Shown here: positions 34,286-43,606 of the stretch, piece after piece | Position numbering within the stretch: position 1 is the first letter of the stretch | Layout of the letters: each line of letters starts with the position of its first letter | NCBI RefSeq assembly: GCF_000367925.1 | Contig: NZ_KB849176.1 | Span: 796,191 to 860,190 of the forward strand | DNA length: 64,000 nucleotides | Reading direction: 5' to 3' | Source of the DNA: Acinetobacter bohemicus ANC 3994 | GTDB lineage: Bacteria > Pseudomonadota > Gammaproteobacteria > Pseudomonadales > Moraxellaceae | Made by a program: the position numbers and the translations under genes | Notes under the pieces: generated by a model | What the model was told of the DNA's origin: nothing | The model's database searches: none | The model's input: the letters and a program-made list of their open reading frames with translations, nothing else

Positions 34286-35626
34286 TTAACCAATTTGAAT
34301 ATCGGTGGGTGGGTGTTTTAAACGGCTCTTTTTAGGCGTGGCAATAAGATAAGCCAAAGTCAGCGGGCCTAAACGACCGGCAAACATGAGTAAGATTAAT
34401 GCGATTAAACTCGCAGGTTGAAGTTCACTGGTGATGCCACGCGATAAACCCACGGTACAAGCAGCGGAAACGGCTTCAAACAATAAATCTAAGAATTCTT
34501 TATTTGGCTCTAAAATAAGGAGGGTAAATAGCCCTAAAAATATGAGTATTCCTGTGATTGAAACAACGGCGAAGGCTTTAAATGAGGTCACTTTTGACAC
34601 CGAATGGTTAAACACACGAAGTTCTTCAGAGCGACGTAAAAAAGTAATCACACTCAGAATGACAATAATAAAAGTGCCTACTTTAATTCCGCCAGCAGTA
34701 CTGAGTGAACCACCACCAATAAACATCAATACCATGGTCACTAAGGTTGAAGCATCGCTCATACTCGCCATATCTAAGCTGTTAAAACCAGAGGAGCGCG
34801 GAACAGTGGCATGGAACCAAGCATTCACCGCTTGATCGCCCAGACTCAGGCCTGCAAGCGTTAGCGGATTACTCGCTTCTAAAGCCCAAATGACAATAAA
34901 TGCTACAAGGTTTAATCCAGCAATCGTTGAAAGTATTAATTTACTGTTTGGACTCATCTTTTTCCAACGACGCGCACGCTTAATATCCATGAGGACAACA
35001 AAGCCGATTCCACCAATAATGTAGAGCATGCTAATGGTGAACGTAATGAAATAATGCTCTGAAAAGCTCATTAGACTATTGGGAAAAAGGGAAAAACCGC
35101 CGTTATTAAATGCTGAAACACTATAAAAAGCGGCATAGAAAACAGCATGAGCAAAATCGTATTCCTGCATCCAAGCAATGGTTAAAATGACAGTCCCAAG
35201 TGCTTCAAAGAATAAAGAGTATAAAAGAACACCTTTAATGGTAAAAGATACTTTCGATAGGCTGGTTTGACCAATGGTCTCTTGTGCCATCACTTGCTGT
35301 TTTAAGCCAATATTGGATGACAGGCTCAGTGCTGCAAGAATGGCAAAGGTCATAAAGCCCAAACCACCACATTGTAGCAACAGCATAATAATCACCTTAC
35401 CAAAAGTGGTATAGGCTTCACCGACATTCACCACCGAAAGCCCAGTAATAGTGACAGCAGAGGTGGAGGTAAATAGGGCATTAATCCAAGATAATTCACC
35501 ATAATGTGCAATCGGTAGTTTGAGTAATAAAGTACCAATCAAAATAAAGCTTAAAAAACCCAGTGCCAGTAAACTGGGAGGGCTGAGGTTAATGGTATTT
35601 TGTTTTTTATTGTGTAATCGATTCAT
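34286..35626 (-). CDS. ktrB: Potassium uptake channel subunit, TrkH/KtrB family
   Basis: 446-residue membrane protein of the Trk/Ktr family that lets K+ in. It has the four repeated membrane-pore-membrane units; filter-like segments include TSAVTITGLSVVN, AAFYSVSAFNNGGFSLFP, FIGGGSLSTAGGIKVGT and EAVSAACTVGLSRGI. Length is closer to KtrB (about 450) than TrkH (483), and its partner is a single-RCK protein, which supports a Ktr-type system. It starts 3 bp after the ktrA stop. It is convergent with pldA across the second repeat element. Confidence 0.88.
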   Translation of the reverse strand: MNRLHNKKQNTINLSPPSLLALGFLSFILIGTLLLKLPIAHYGELSWINALFTSTSAVTITGLSVVNVGEAYTTFGKVIIMLLLQCGGLGFMTFAILAALSLSSNIGLKQQVMAQETIGQTSLSKVSFTIKGVLLYSLFFEALGTVILTIAWMQEYDFAHAVFYAAFYSVSAFNNGGFSLFPNSLMSFSEHYFITFTISMLYIIGGIGFVVLMDIKRARRWKKMSPNSKLILSTIAGLNLVAFIVIWALEASNPLTLAGLSLGDQAVNAWFHATVPRSSGFNSLDMASMSDASTLVTMVLMFIGGGSLSTAGGIKVGTFIIVILSVITFLRRSEELRVFNHSVSKVTSFKAFAVVSITGILIFLGLFTLLILEPNKEFLDLLFEAVSAACTVGLSRGITSELQPASLIALILLMFAGRLGPLTLAYLIATPKKSRLKHPPTDIQIG

Positions 35627-35629
35627 ATT

Positions 35630-36280
35630 TTATTTAAACCGTGCATAAAGTTTTCGGAGTGGTTCAAGTTCTCCTTCAACCACCAAAATATCCCCAACTT
35701 GTAAAACTAAATTTGGATCTATATTAAATAGAATTTCCTTACCACGTTTATGTAAAAGGGTTTTAATTTCGGGTGCATGCTCCATCAGGTGATGGAAGCG
35801 TTCACCTTTGATGCTGTCTTTAATTTCAATTTTGACAATGAAATGATTATCCTCTAAACCCATATATCGACTGACCATGGGGTAGCTGAGGGATTGTGCA
35901 ACGCGAACGCCCATATCTTCTTCGGGATGAATGATTTTGTTCACTCCAAGGTGAGTCAAAATCATGTGATGGGCTTTGGATTTGGCTTTGACCCAAATTT
36001 TTTGAATGCCTAAATTTTTAAGATGCAGTACGCATAATATACTGGCTTCAATGTCTTCACCAATGGCAACGACAACGGCTTCACAATTTTGAATGTTAAG
36101 TTCATTGAGTACATGTTCATCGGTTGCATCGGCAATGACGGCATGTGTAATTTGATCTGAAATACTTTCTACAAATTTTTTATTGCTGTCGATCCCAATC
36201 ACATCATGATTTAAACTGACCAGTTGCGTGGCTATAGTGGCTCCAAAACTTCCTAATCCAATTACTGCAAATTGAGCCAT
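35630..36280 (-). CDS. ktrA: Potassium channel regulatory subunit, TrkA/KtrA family
   Basis: 216-residue cytoplasmic RCK protein that gates the K+ channel in answer to nucleotides. N-terminal Rossmann part FAVIGLGSFGATIATQL binds ATP/NAD; the acid DSNKKFVE follows strand 2. A C-terminal RCK_C ligand domain covers about 135-216. TrkA has two such units (458 residues), KtrA one, so this is a KtrA type. It is the first gene of a two-gene operon with ktrB. Confidence 0.9.
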   Translation of the reverse strand: MAQFAVIGLGSFGATIATQLVSLNHDVIGIDSNKKFVESISDQITHAVIADATDEHVLNELNIQNCEAVVVAIGEDIEASILCVLHLKNLGIQKIWVKAKSKAHHMILTHLGVNKIIHPEEDMGVRVAQSLSYPMVSRYMGLEDNHFIVKIEIKDSIKGERFHHLMEHAPEIKTLLHKRGKEILFNIDPNLVLQVGDILVVEGELEPLRKLYARFK

Positions 36281-36573
36281 TCAAGCATTCCTTATCCATT
36301 TTATGTGATTTTGATTCATAACGTGTATCTGCACATCTGTGTTCATTTTATAAGGTAATGATTTATTCATCTATCAGGCTTACAAAATTATATATAACAA
36401 AAGCTTATTTTTAAGATTGAACCTTGTAGAAAAACAAAATGAATAGATAGCATAGAAGTCTTAGTGAGTTGAATGACGTCATAAAACATTCAAAAACTTT
36501 CGCTATAATTCTGCATATATAATTTTCTATTTTTATAGTGAATTTAATAAAACTAAGTATAGAAGAATTAAAA

Positions 36574-37119
36574 ATGGATGATAAAAAGATTTTTAAGATA
36601 TTACAGCAATGGTTTTCGGTGTTGGAACTTCGGGAAATTCCCAAGAAGAAAGATCGATGTAATTTTGAGCAATTTTTAGCATGGATTTCGGCTGAAAAAT
36701 TAGCTCAGGATTTTCATGCTTATTTAATGTCTGTAGATACTAAAAACCCCTATGAAAATGGGCTGGAAAAATGCGTTACTTTGCAGCACAAAAACATTGA
36801 TATTGGTTTAATACAGCAGGGGATTCGTAAAAAAACCACGCCTTTATATGCGCACTATGAGCAGCATAAAGAGGTTATTGGCAAATATTACAATGTAAAT
36901 GATCAGGTTTTTGATCTGATTTTTGAAGAAATTTTTACACTTTTAAAGTCGCAGAATTTGGAATTGTTATTGATTTATGCAGACATAACTTACTGGATGG
37001 CTGTTCCGAATGATGATGTTAAAATCCATAAATTTTGTAAATCTTTCACCAAGCAATTTAAGGATGAGGGTGTTTGTATTGAGCACTATACACAGCTAGA
37101 TTGTTTAAGATCGACTTGA
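36574..37119 (+). CDS. Hypothetical protein, 181 residues
   Basis: I recognise no family. The product starts MDDKKIFKILQQWFSVLELR (ATG at 36574, AGAAG 8 bases upstream; a GTG 12 codons upstream is in frame but less likely). It is soluble by sequence, with no signal peptide or membrane segment, and largely helical. Notable stretches are NFEQFLAWISAEKLAQDFHA, the basic IRKKTTPLYAHYEQHKEVIG, and a C-terminal region with two Cys. It lies between the potassium operon and ilvA and ends at a bidirectional terminator. Confidence 0.65.
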   Translation: MDDKKIFKILQQWFSVLELREIPKKKDRCNFEQFLAWISAEKLAQDFHAYLMSVDTKNPYENGLEKCVTLQHKNIDIGLIQQGIRKKTTPLYAHYEQHKEVIGKYYNVNDQVFDLIFEEIFTLLKSQNLELLLIYADITYWMAVPNDDVKIHKFCKSFTKQFKDEGVCIEHYTQLDCLRST

Positions 37120-37127
37120 AAATTTGA

Positions 37128-37158
37128 AAAAGAGCCAGCTGATTACTGGCTCTTTTTT
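37128..37158. terminator. Bidirectional terminator before ilvA end
   Basis: Stem AAAAGAGCCAG (37128-37138) / CTGGCTCTTTT (37146-37156) with loop CTGATTA, T run on one side and A run on the other; serves the convergent 181-residue gene and ilvA. Confidence 0.88.
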
Positions 37159-37163
37159 ATGTG

Positions 37164-38702
37164 TTATTTCAGGAAGCGTTGATAACCTAAGTTGTTGGTG
37201 ATTTCAGCATATGGATAAGTAATCTTTTCCAATGTTTCAATTAAACCATCTGGGTTTTGTTTGGCATCGGTTGCTTCAAGACCCACCAGTACGCGACCTT
37301 CAGCAGCACCATGATTACGATAGTGGAATAGAGTGATATTATGCGTTGGTCCAAGACGTTCTAAGAAGGTTAATAACGCACCCGGACGTTCTGGGAATTC
37401 TACGCGGAATAAACGCTCATTTTCGATATCCGCATGTCCACCAACCAAGTAACGAATATGCAGTTTGGCTACTTCGTCATCCGATAAATCATCGACATCA
37501 TAGTGGGCTTGTAACAGTTCATGGATGTCATGACGTTCTTTTTCGCCACCTTTTAGACTAATGCCGACAAAGACTTGAGCGGCACTTGAAGTGCTGGCAC
37601 GGTAGTTAAACTCAGTGATATTACGACCTTGTAAAGCACGGCAGAAGTTCAGGAAAGAACCTTTTTCTTCAGGAATGGTCACAGCAAAAATGGCTTCTTT
37701 ACGTTCACCGAGTTCTGTTCGTTCTGCGATATAACGTAGGCGGTCAAAATTCATGTTGGCACCGCATACAATCGAAACCATGTTTTTGTTTTCTAGACCA
37801 TGTTGTTCAACATATTTTTTAATGCCTGCCAGTGCCATTGCACCAGAAGGCTCAACAATACTACGGCACTCATCATAAGTGTCTTTAATGGCAGCACAGA
37901 TTTCATCTGTATTGACCAAAACGACATCACGTTCAACAATTGGCCCTGAATTATCCGATTTTTGTAGTTGGATCACTTGAAATGGTTTTTCACCAATTTG
38001 TGCTACCGCCGTACCATCGGCAAATAAGCCGACTTGTGGCAGAATCACACGTTCATTGGCTTCAAATGCTGCTTTAAGGCATGCCGATTCATCGTATTCC
38101 ACAGGAATGACTTTTACATGGGGCGCAACATCGCCCAAATATGCGGCAACGCCCGCAATTAAACCGCCACCGCCCACAGCAACAAAAACATAGTCGACAT
38201 CACGCCATTGACGCAAAATTTCATTGGCAATGGTGCCTTGACCCGCCATGACCAATTCATCATCGTACGGTGGAATAAAGGTCATACCTTCTTCCGTTGC
38301 ACGTTGAATGGCATATTTATTGGCAACATCAAATGAATCACCATGTAAAACCACATCACCACCTAAGCGTTTTACCGCTTGTACCTTAATGTCAGGTGTG
38401 GTTTTTGGCATCACAATAATGGCACGAATTCCCAGTTTTTGACCAGATAGGGCCACACCTTGCGCATGGTTGCCTGCTGAAGCTGTAATAACGCCACGTT
38501 CTAACTGAGATTTCGGCAATTGACTAATACGGTTATAAGCACCGCGTAGTTTGAAAGAAAAGACAGGTTGTAAGTCTTCGCGTTTGAAGCGAATATTATT
38601 GTTTAGTTTCTCACTAATTCGTGGCGCTGCTTCGAGTGGAGTTTCGATTGCAACGTCGTACACAGTTGCTTGTAATATTTGTCGAACCAAACGAGACAGC
38701 AT
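37164..38702 (-). CDS. ilvA: Threonine ammonia-lyase, biosynthetic
   Basis: PLP enzyme that converts threonine to 2-oxobutanoate, first step of isoleucine synthesis. The 512-residue protein has the PLP lysine in FSFKLRGAYNRI, the glycine loop VGGGGLIAGVA, and two C-terminal ACT-like regulatory domains (FAVTIPEEKGSFLNFCRAL near 340 and LFRVEFPERPGALLTFLERL near 435), typical of the isoleucine-inhibited biosynthetic form. E. coli IlvA has 514 residues. It is divergent from rpiA. Confidence 0.96.
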   Translation of the reverse strand: MLSRLVRQILQATVYDVAIETPLEAAPRISEKLNNNIRFKREDLQPVFSFKLRGAYNRISQLPKSQLERGVITASAGNHAQGVALSGQKLGIRAIIVMPKTTPDIKVQAVKRLGGDVVLHGDSFDVANKYAIQRATEEGMTFIPPYDDELVMAGQGTIANEILRQWRDVDYVFVAVGGGGLIAGVAAYLGDVAPHVKVIPVEYDESACLKAAFEANERVILPQVGLFADGTAVAQIGEKPFQVIQLQKSDNSGPIVERDVVLVNTDEICAAIKDTYDECRSIVEPSGAMALAGIKKYVEQHGLENKNMVSIVCGANMNFDRLRYIAERTELGERKEAIFAVTIPEEKGSFLNFCRALQGRNITEFNYRASTSSAAQVFVGISLKGGEKERHDIHELLQAHYDVDDLSDDEVAKLHIRYLVGGHADIENERLFRVEFPERPGALLTFLERLGPTHNITLFHYRNHGAAEGRVLVGLEATDAKQNPDGLIETLEKITYPYAEITNNLGYQRFLK

Positions 38703-38809
38703 GTTAATTTTCCATCTAACAGTTTAAAATAGATTTTTATTGTAACAAACCCCTGTACATTTGGGCTGTAAAATCAGCAACAAATGTCAAAAAATAGTTG
38801 AGCCAAGTT

Positions 38810-39481
38810 ATGAGTCTGTATGCGACCCAAGATGAAAAGAAACAAGCTGCCGCGAAAGCTGCTTTAAAGCATTTGCCAAAGGGCGGTATTTTGGGTGTAG
38901 GTACAGGAAGTACTGTGAACTTCCTCATTGAATTATTACCAGAACTGCAATTAGAAGCAGCTGTTGCAAGTTCTGAAGCGACTGCCGAGCGCCTTAAAAA
39001 ATTAGGTATTGAAGTGGTTGATATGAATCACGTTGGTGGTTTAGATGCCTATGTCGATGGTGCGGATGAAATTGACCGCCATATGCACATGATTAAAGGT
39101 GGTGGTGCTGCACTGACCCGTGAAAAAATTGTCGCGTCGATTGCGAAGAAATTTGTCTGTATTGTCGATGACTCTAAATGGGTTGAACAGTTAGGTCATG
39201 ATTTCCCACTGCCTGTAGAAGTGATTCCAATGGCACGTTCTGCTGTGGCACGTAAAATCGTGAGTCTAGGTGGTGACCCCGTTTATCGTGAAGGTGTCGT
39301 CACCGATAATGGTAATGTGATCTTAGACGTGCATAACTTCAACATCTTAAATGCACTTGAGCTTGAAAAAACCTTGAATAATATTCCGGGTGTTGTGACC
39401 AATGGTATTTTTGCAATTCAGAAAGCGGATATTGCCATTGTGGCAACCAATAACGGTATTGAAGAACGTACTGCGGTTTAA
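38810..39481 (+). CDS. rpiA: Ribose-5-phosphate isomerase A
   Basis: Interconverts ribose-5-phosphate and ribulose-5-phosphate in the pentose phosphate pathway. Motifs: GVGTGSTVNFLIELL (phosphate binding), DGADEIDRHMHMIKGGGAAL (catalytic Asp, Lys and Glu region), FPLPVEVIPMA. The ATG at 38810 gives 223 residues (E. coli 219); a TTG four codons upstream is less likely. Right after the stop codon lies a palindromic repeat element. The divergence from ilvA matches the order seen in many gammaproteobacteria. Confidence 0.96.
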   Translation: MSLYATQDEKKQAAAKAALKHLPKGGILGVGTGSTVNFLIELLPELQLEAAVASSEATAERLKKLGIEVVDMNHVGGLDAYVDGADEIDRHMHMIKGGGAALTREKIVASIAKKFVCIVDDSKWVEQLGHDFPLPVEVIPMARSAVARKIVSLGGDPVYREGVVTDNGNVILDVHNFNILNALELEKTLNNIPGVVTNGIFAIQKADIAIVATNNGIEERTAV

Positions 39482-39483
39482 GA

Positions 39484-39600
39484 AATCCTCCCTGACCCTC
39501 CTTTTTCAAAGGAGGGGAAAGTCTGTAATTTAATAAGGCTCCTCGAAACTTTTAAAAGTTTGAACTTCCCCCTTTATCAAAGGGGGATCGAGGGGGGATT
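39484..39600. repeat. Palindromic intergenic element with two internal hairpins (117 bp)
   Basis: The arms 39484-39518 and 39566-39600 are inverted copies of one another (AATCC, then CCCT, then CTCC-rich blocks). Each arm is itself a hairpin: CCTCCTTT / AAAGGAGG with loop TTC on the left, CCCCCTTT / AAAGGGGG with loop ATC on the right. The centre contains AAACTTTTAAAAGTTT, a perfect palindrome. It begins 2 bp after the rpiA stop and likely also ends that transcript. It looks like a short mobile repeat of the type found at many places in Acinetobacter genomes. Confidence 0.7.
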
Positions 39601-39622
39601 AAAATAACGATTAAATATAAAA

Positions 39623-40309
39623 ATGAATCTAACAGATCTGCCTGAAATTAAAATTGTCCGTCATGCACGAGCGATACGACTTCGCTTGCGGGTAGAGCCA
39701 ACACAAATTCGTTTAACTGCACCATTATTTTGTAGCAAAAAACAGATTCAAAATTTCATTGATCAATCAGAAGCGTGGTTAGTCAAAACTTGGCAAGAGC
39801 AGCAGCAGAAACAAGAAATACAGCTACAAAATAGGGTATTTCCGACAGAACTTAAACTGTTTAATTTAGAACAAGCTATACAGATTACTTATCAAGCGCA
39901 GCAGAGAAATTTTGTGTTTGATCATGACGGTTTGAGACTCAGTGTCAGTGATCGTCAGCCTGAGCAATACTTAAAAGCCTTTGTCATCGCCTATGCAAAA
40001 CAGCATCTGCCTATTTATTTGGCACAAGTGAGTACTGAAACGGGTTTGAGTTTTGCTGAATGTGCAATTCGACAGCCAAAAACACGCTGGGGAAGTTGTA
40101 CATCTAAACACGACATTATGTTGAATAGTGCTTTGGTACTGTTTCCTCAAGAGGTCGTTAGATATGTATGTGTACATGAATTAGCACATACCCGCTATTT
40201 TGATCATAGCCCACAGTTTTGGAGGCAAGTACAGTTACATGACCCTAACTTTCAGCAGCATCAGAAAATATTAAAAACAAAGCAGTTACATTGTTGGTGG
40301 TTTTTTTAG
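39623..40309 (+). CDS. YgjP-type M48-like metallopeptidase
   Basis: 228-residue protein of the YgjP/DUF45 family. The zinc-peptidase motif HELAH followed by a His (VCVHELAHTRYFDHSPQFW, about 185-203) and the upstream RQPKTRWGSCTSKHDIMLN block are diagnostic. E. coli YgjP is a smaller relative with the same motif. The substrate is unknown; related SprT-like proteins act on DNA-protein crosslinks, but that is not shown for this group. The N-terminal half (KIVRHARAIRLRLRVEPTQI) is typical. The ATG at 39623 follows the palindromic element. Confidence 0.85.
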   Translation: MNLTDLPEIKIVRHARAIRLRLRVEPTQIRLTAPLFCSKKQIQNFIDQSEAWLVKTWQEQQQKQEIQLQNRVFPTELKLFNLEQAIQITYQAQQRNFVFDHDGLRLSVSDRQPEQYLKAFVIAYAKQHLPIYLAQVSTETGLSFAECAIRQPKTRWGSCTSKHDIMLNSALVLFPQEVVRYVCVHELAHTRYFDHSPQFWRQVQLHDPNFQQHQKILKTKQLHCWWFF

Positions 40310-40430
40310 TAACCATTAAGCGGATTGATGTTTTAATTTTTTATTTTTAAGTGTAGATTGAACTGGATAAAAATGATTTAAAATTCATGCGTTGAACCCT
40401 TCTCCCATATCGCAATAAAAGAACTCAGAT

Positions 40431-41651
40431 GTGAATTTTACAGATATTCATTATTTCGTATTAATCGTCCCGAGCTGTCTCATCTTGATGGGTAGTCTGT
40501 TCTTAATTTGTCATTTTTTCTTCAAAGCACCACATTATTTGTTGTGGTTGGGCATCGGATATATTGTTCCGGCATGTGCTTTGGCAGCACAAAGTTTAAT
40601 GTCGAATCAACAAATGACGATGTCTTCCCCCATACTGGGGATCATGTATTTGTTTGGTGCTTGGGCCAGTACTTATGCGATGGCTTTAAGGAAAAATGCA
40701 CAGGCACATTCTAAACTTGCGTGGGCATTGATTGTGATGCTTACCGCCTTGCTTGGCTATTATGCCTTTATAGATGAGCAACTGTGGATACGCATGCTGA
40801 TTTTGAATTTAGGCGTCGCGACTATTCAGTCTTTGGTTCTCATTTCAATGTTTGTCCATTTTAAACACAGTGATCGGTTAAATAAAATTGTTGATCTTTC
40901 CTATCTGTTTATTGTGTTTTATACCTTTGTGCGTAGCTTGATTATTTTCCTGTTCTTAAAAAATATTGATGCCAGCATGCTTTCGACTTCGGTTTGGTGG
41001 TTAATGATGTTGGCTGCCAGTGTTTTATTGAGCTTGTGGTTTGCTATGGTGCTATTGGGCACTATGGTGCGAGATATAGTCTTTAAACTTAATGAAGAGC
41101 GTTCACGAGACTCATTAACCTATTTGCTCAATCGGCGTGGTTTTTACGACGCTGCAAAAGTAAATTTAGCGCAACGATCGGTAAAAAAATATTTTTTGCT
41201 GATGTGTGATATTGATCATTTTAAAAAAATTAATGATAGCTATGGGCATTTAGTTGGCGATCAGATTTTGCAACAAGTAGGACGGATTATTAGCCAAAAC
41301 GTGCGTGAAAATGATTTGGTTGGACGTTTTGGTGGCGAAGAGTTTATTATTTTATTGCAAATTGAACAGGCTGCTGTTGCATATGAAATTGCTGAGCGTA
41401 TTCGTATTGCCATTGAAACTGAATTATTTTCAGAGAAGCAAATATCGGTAACGGCAAGTTTTGGTCTTGCGCGTGTGAAAAACAAGAACCTAACCAATAC
41501 AATTGATATTGCAGATAAATTGTTATATCGCGCAAAACGAGCAGGGCGGAATTGCGTTTTTTTGGAAAGCTATGAAAGTGTGAATAATAAAGCGGTCAGC
41601 AATGCTGAGAAAATATCACTAAAACCAAGCAAAATAGTTCAGAAAACTTAA
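40431..41651 (+). CDS. Membrane diguanylate cyclase (GGDEF)
   Basis: 406 residues. About six hydrophobic helices in the first 210 residues, then a GGDEF domain at about 220-385. The active-site motif is GGEEF (RFGGEEFIILL near 300), with the product-inhibition I-site RxxD (REND) five residues upstream, and DIDHFKKINDSYGHLVGDQ for metal binding. It should make c-di-GMP from two GTP at the inner membrane. No EAL domain is present. The start is GTG at 40431; it is a single gene. The N-terminal sensor part does not match a named sensor domain that I know. Confidence 0.93.
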   Translation: MNFTDIHYFVLIVPSCLILMGSLFLICHFFFKAPHYLLWLGIGYIVPACALAAQSLMSNQQMTMSSPILGIMYLFGAWASTYAMALRKNAQAHSKLAWALIVMLTALLGYYAFIDEQLWIRMLILNLGVATIQSLVLISMFVHFKHSDRLNKIVDLSYLFIVFYTFVRSLIIFLFLKNIDASMLSTSVWWLMMLAASVLLSLWFAMVLLGTMVRDIVFKLNEERSRDSLTYLLNRRGFYDAAKVNLAQRSVKKYFLLMCDIDHFKKINDSYGHLVGDQILQQVGRIISQNVRENDLVGRFGGEEFIILLQIEQAAVAYEIAERIRIAIETELFSEKQISVTASFGLARVKNKNLTNTIDIADKLLYRAKRAGRNCVFLESYESVNNKAVSNAEKISLKPSKIVQKT

Positions 41652-41707
41652 ACTTCCTGTCATACTGTCTCGCTAAGAAATAGATACTTTGATTTGAGGT
41701 CGTGATC

Positions 41708-42757
41708 GTGATTAGTGTTGGTATTGTCGGCGGTACAGGTTATACAGGCGTTGAATTGTTGCGTCTTTTACTACGACACCCAAATGTACAGGTTAGTGTA
41801 CTGACGTCACGTACTGAAAACGGTCGCCGTGTCGATGACATGTTCCCAAGCTTGCGTGGTCATACCGATCTTTGCTATTCAGATTTAAATATCGACGAAC
41901 TTAAACAATGTGATGTTGTTTTCTTTGCAACCCCGCATGGTGTAGCAATGAAGCATGCAGCGGAACTGGTTGCAGCGAATACTAAAATTGTCGATTTAGC
42001 GGCAGATTTTCGCTTGCAAGATTTAGAACAGTTTGAAAAATGGTATGGTCTGGAACATGCTTGTCCAGATCTTTTAAAAGATTCGGTTTATGGTTTGTCA
42101 GAGCTGAACCGTGACAAAATTAAACAAGCCAATGTGGTTGGTAATCCGGGTTGTTATCCAACAACCGTGCAACTGGGTTTAGCGCCATTATTTAAACATA
42201 GCGACACATTGGTGAAACCTGAAAGTATTATTATTGATGCAAAATCAGGTGTTTCAGGTGCCGGACGTAAAGCAAGCTTAGGCATGATTTATTCGGAAAA
42301 TGCCGATAACTTCAAAGCTTATGCGGTTGGCGGTCACCGTCACCATCCTGAGATTGTGGAAGCATTGGAAAATATTTCAGGTCAAAAAGGTGTGTTCAAT
42401 CACATCGTCTTTGTACCCCATTTAGTCCCAATGATCCGTGGCATGCTCAGCACGATTTATATTGATTTAACAGATGCAGGCGATGCTGTAGATTTGCAAA
42501 GCTTATATGAACAATTCTATGCGAATGAGCAGTTTGTTGATGTAATGCCGGTAAATAGTTCACCTGAGACACGTTCTGTTCGTGGTGCAAACCAACTTCG
42601 TATTGCTTTGTATAAACCACAGCCGAAAAAACTGGTTATTTTATCTGTGCAAGATAATTTGGTGAAAGGTGCTGCTGGGCAAGCGGTACAAAATATGAAC
42701 CTGATGTTCGGTTTTGCTGAAAATGCAGGTTTAGAAGGAATTGGTTTATTACCATAA
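41708..42757 (+). CDS. argC: N-acetyl-gamma-glutamyl-phosphate reductase
   Basis: Third step of arginine synthesis; reduces N-acetylglutamyl phosphate with NADPH. NADP-binding GIVGGTGYTGVELLRLLLRH at the start and catalytic Cys in GNPGCYPTTVQLGLAPL (about 147-163). I choose the GTG at 41708 (MISVGIVGG), 349 residues, with GAGG eight bases upstream; the GTG at 41702 is too near that site. argF, another step of the same pathway, lies 4.6 kb away. Confidence 0.95.
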   Translation: MISVGIVGGTGYTGVELLRLLLRHPNVQVSVLTSRTENGRRVDDMFPSLRGHTDLCYSDLNIDELKQCDVVFFATPHGVAMKHAAELVAANTKIVDLAADFRLQDLEQFEKWYGLEHACPDLLKDSVYGLSELNRDKIKQANVVGNPGCYPTTVQLGLAPLFKHSDTLVKPESIIIDAKSGVSGAGRKASLGMIYSENADNFKAYAVGGHRHHPEIVEALENISGQKGVFNHIVFVPHLVPMIRGMLSTIYIDLTDAGDAVDLQSLYEQFYANEQFVDVMPVNSSPETRSVRGANQLRIALYKPQPKKLVILSVQDNLVKGAAGQAVQNMNLMFGFAENAGLEGIGLLP

Positions 42758-42775
42758 AAAACGTTTTTCAACTTC

Positions 42776-42810
42776 ACACACATTTAGATTTGGATTTAAA
42801 TGTGTGTTTT
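42776..42810 (+). terminator. Terminator of argC
   Basis: Stem ACACACATTTA (42776-42786) / TAAATGTGTGT (42797-42807), 10-base loop, followed by TTT. It separates argC from the next gene, which starts 26 bp later. Confidence 0.75.
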
Positions 42811-42835
42811 GAATGAATCAAAATAAGAGATGACG

Positions 42836-43588
42836 ATGCTGGATACTGAATTAAATACTCCATCACAACAGGCTCCATTAAGTAAAAAGCCTTTTTTAAA
42901 GGGCAATTTACCTTTGGCGATGGGTGCTGCAATTTTGGTTGTGGGTAGTGGTTTTCTTGGCTATTCAATTGGGCATCGGCAAGGTCTAACAGTTGTAGGT
43001 TTTGAAGCTGATGCAGAACAACTGGTTGAAGTTGTACAAAAGCAAAAGAGTAGCTTGGAAACGCTGAATAAAGGCTTGAATTTAGCCGTACAAGAACGTG
43101 ATGTTGCGGTGAGTAATTCAAATGATTTATTTGCTGCGCTGAATCAAGCACGGGTAGATAAAACTCAGTCTGAAGGTCTGGGTGCAATTTATCGTGAAGT
43201 ATTGCGTCAACGTGGTGGTCTAAGCCTAACCATACAAAATATTGGGATTAAACCCTTACCTGATAATGCTTATGAATATGAGCTGGATTTGGTACAAGTG
43301 AGTCCCAATAAACGCAGTGCATCGGGTAGTGTTGAATTACATTTAATTCAAGGTACGGAAGTTTTAGCCGTGCCTATGGAAGACAAAAATTTCAATTTTC
43401 AAGATTCTGAGCGTTTAACTGGACGTTGGACAATGCCTAAAGGCTTTACGCCAGAGTTTATTGAAGTTCGTTTAACTGGAACCAGTACGCCTGTCATTAA
43501 GCGGTTCAGTTGGGGCCGTGGAAAACCTATAGAAAGTCAATCAGCATTTATCTCTGATATTCCTCAAGCAGAAGCAAATGCACAATAA
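42836..43588 (+). CDS. Membrane-anchored coiled-coil protein (DUF6776-like)
   Basis: 250 residues (ATG at 42836, AAGAG at a good spacing; an ATG two codons earlier is also in frame). One membrane segment at about 26-47 (LAMGAAILVVGSGFLGYSIG), a coiled-coil region at about 58-115 (VEVVQKQKSSLETLNKGL), then a soluble beta-rich domain at about 120-230 with PLPDNAYEYELDLVQVS and LTGRWTMPKGFTPEFIEV. The domain order fits proteins called DUF6776, often near argC in Pseudomonas relatives. Its large domain would face the periplasm. Function unknown; the family name is from memory. Confidence 0.68.
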   Translation: MLDTELNTPSQQAPLSKKPFLKGNLPLAMGAAILVVGSGFLGYSIGHRQGLTVVGFEADAEQLVEVVQKQKSSLETLNKGLNLAVQERDVAVSNSNDLFAALNQARVDKTQSEGLGAIYREVLRQRGGLSLTIQNIGIKPLPDNAYEYELDLVQVSPNKRSASGSVELHLIQGTEVLAVPMEDKNFNFQDSERLTGRWTMPKGFTPEFIEVRLTGTSTPVIKRFSWGRGKPIESQSAFISDIPQAEANAQ

Positions 43589-43606
43589 ATGTGAATTTTA
43601 AATCCT

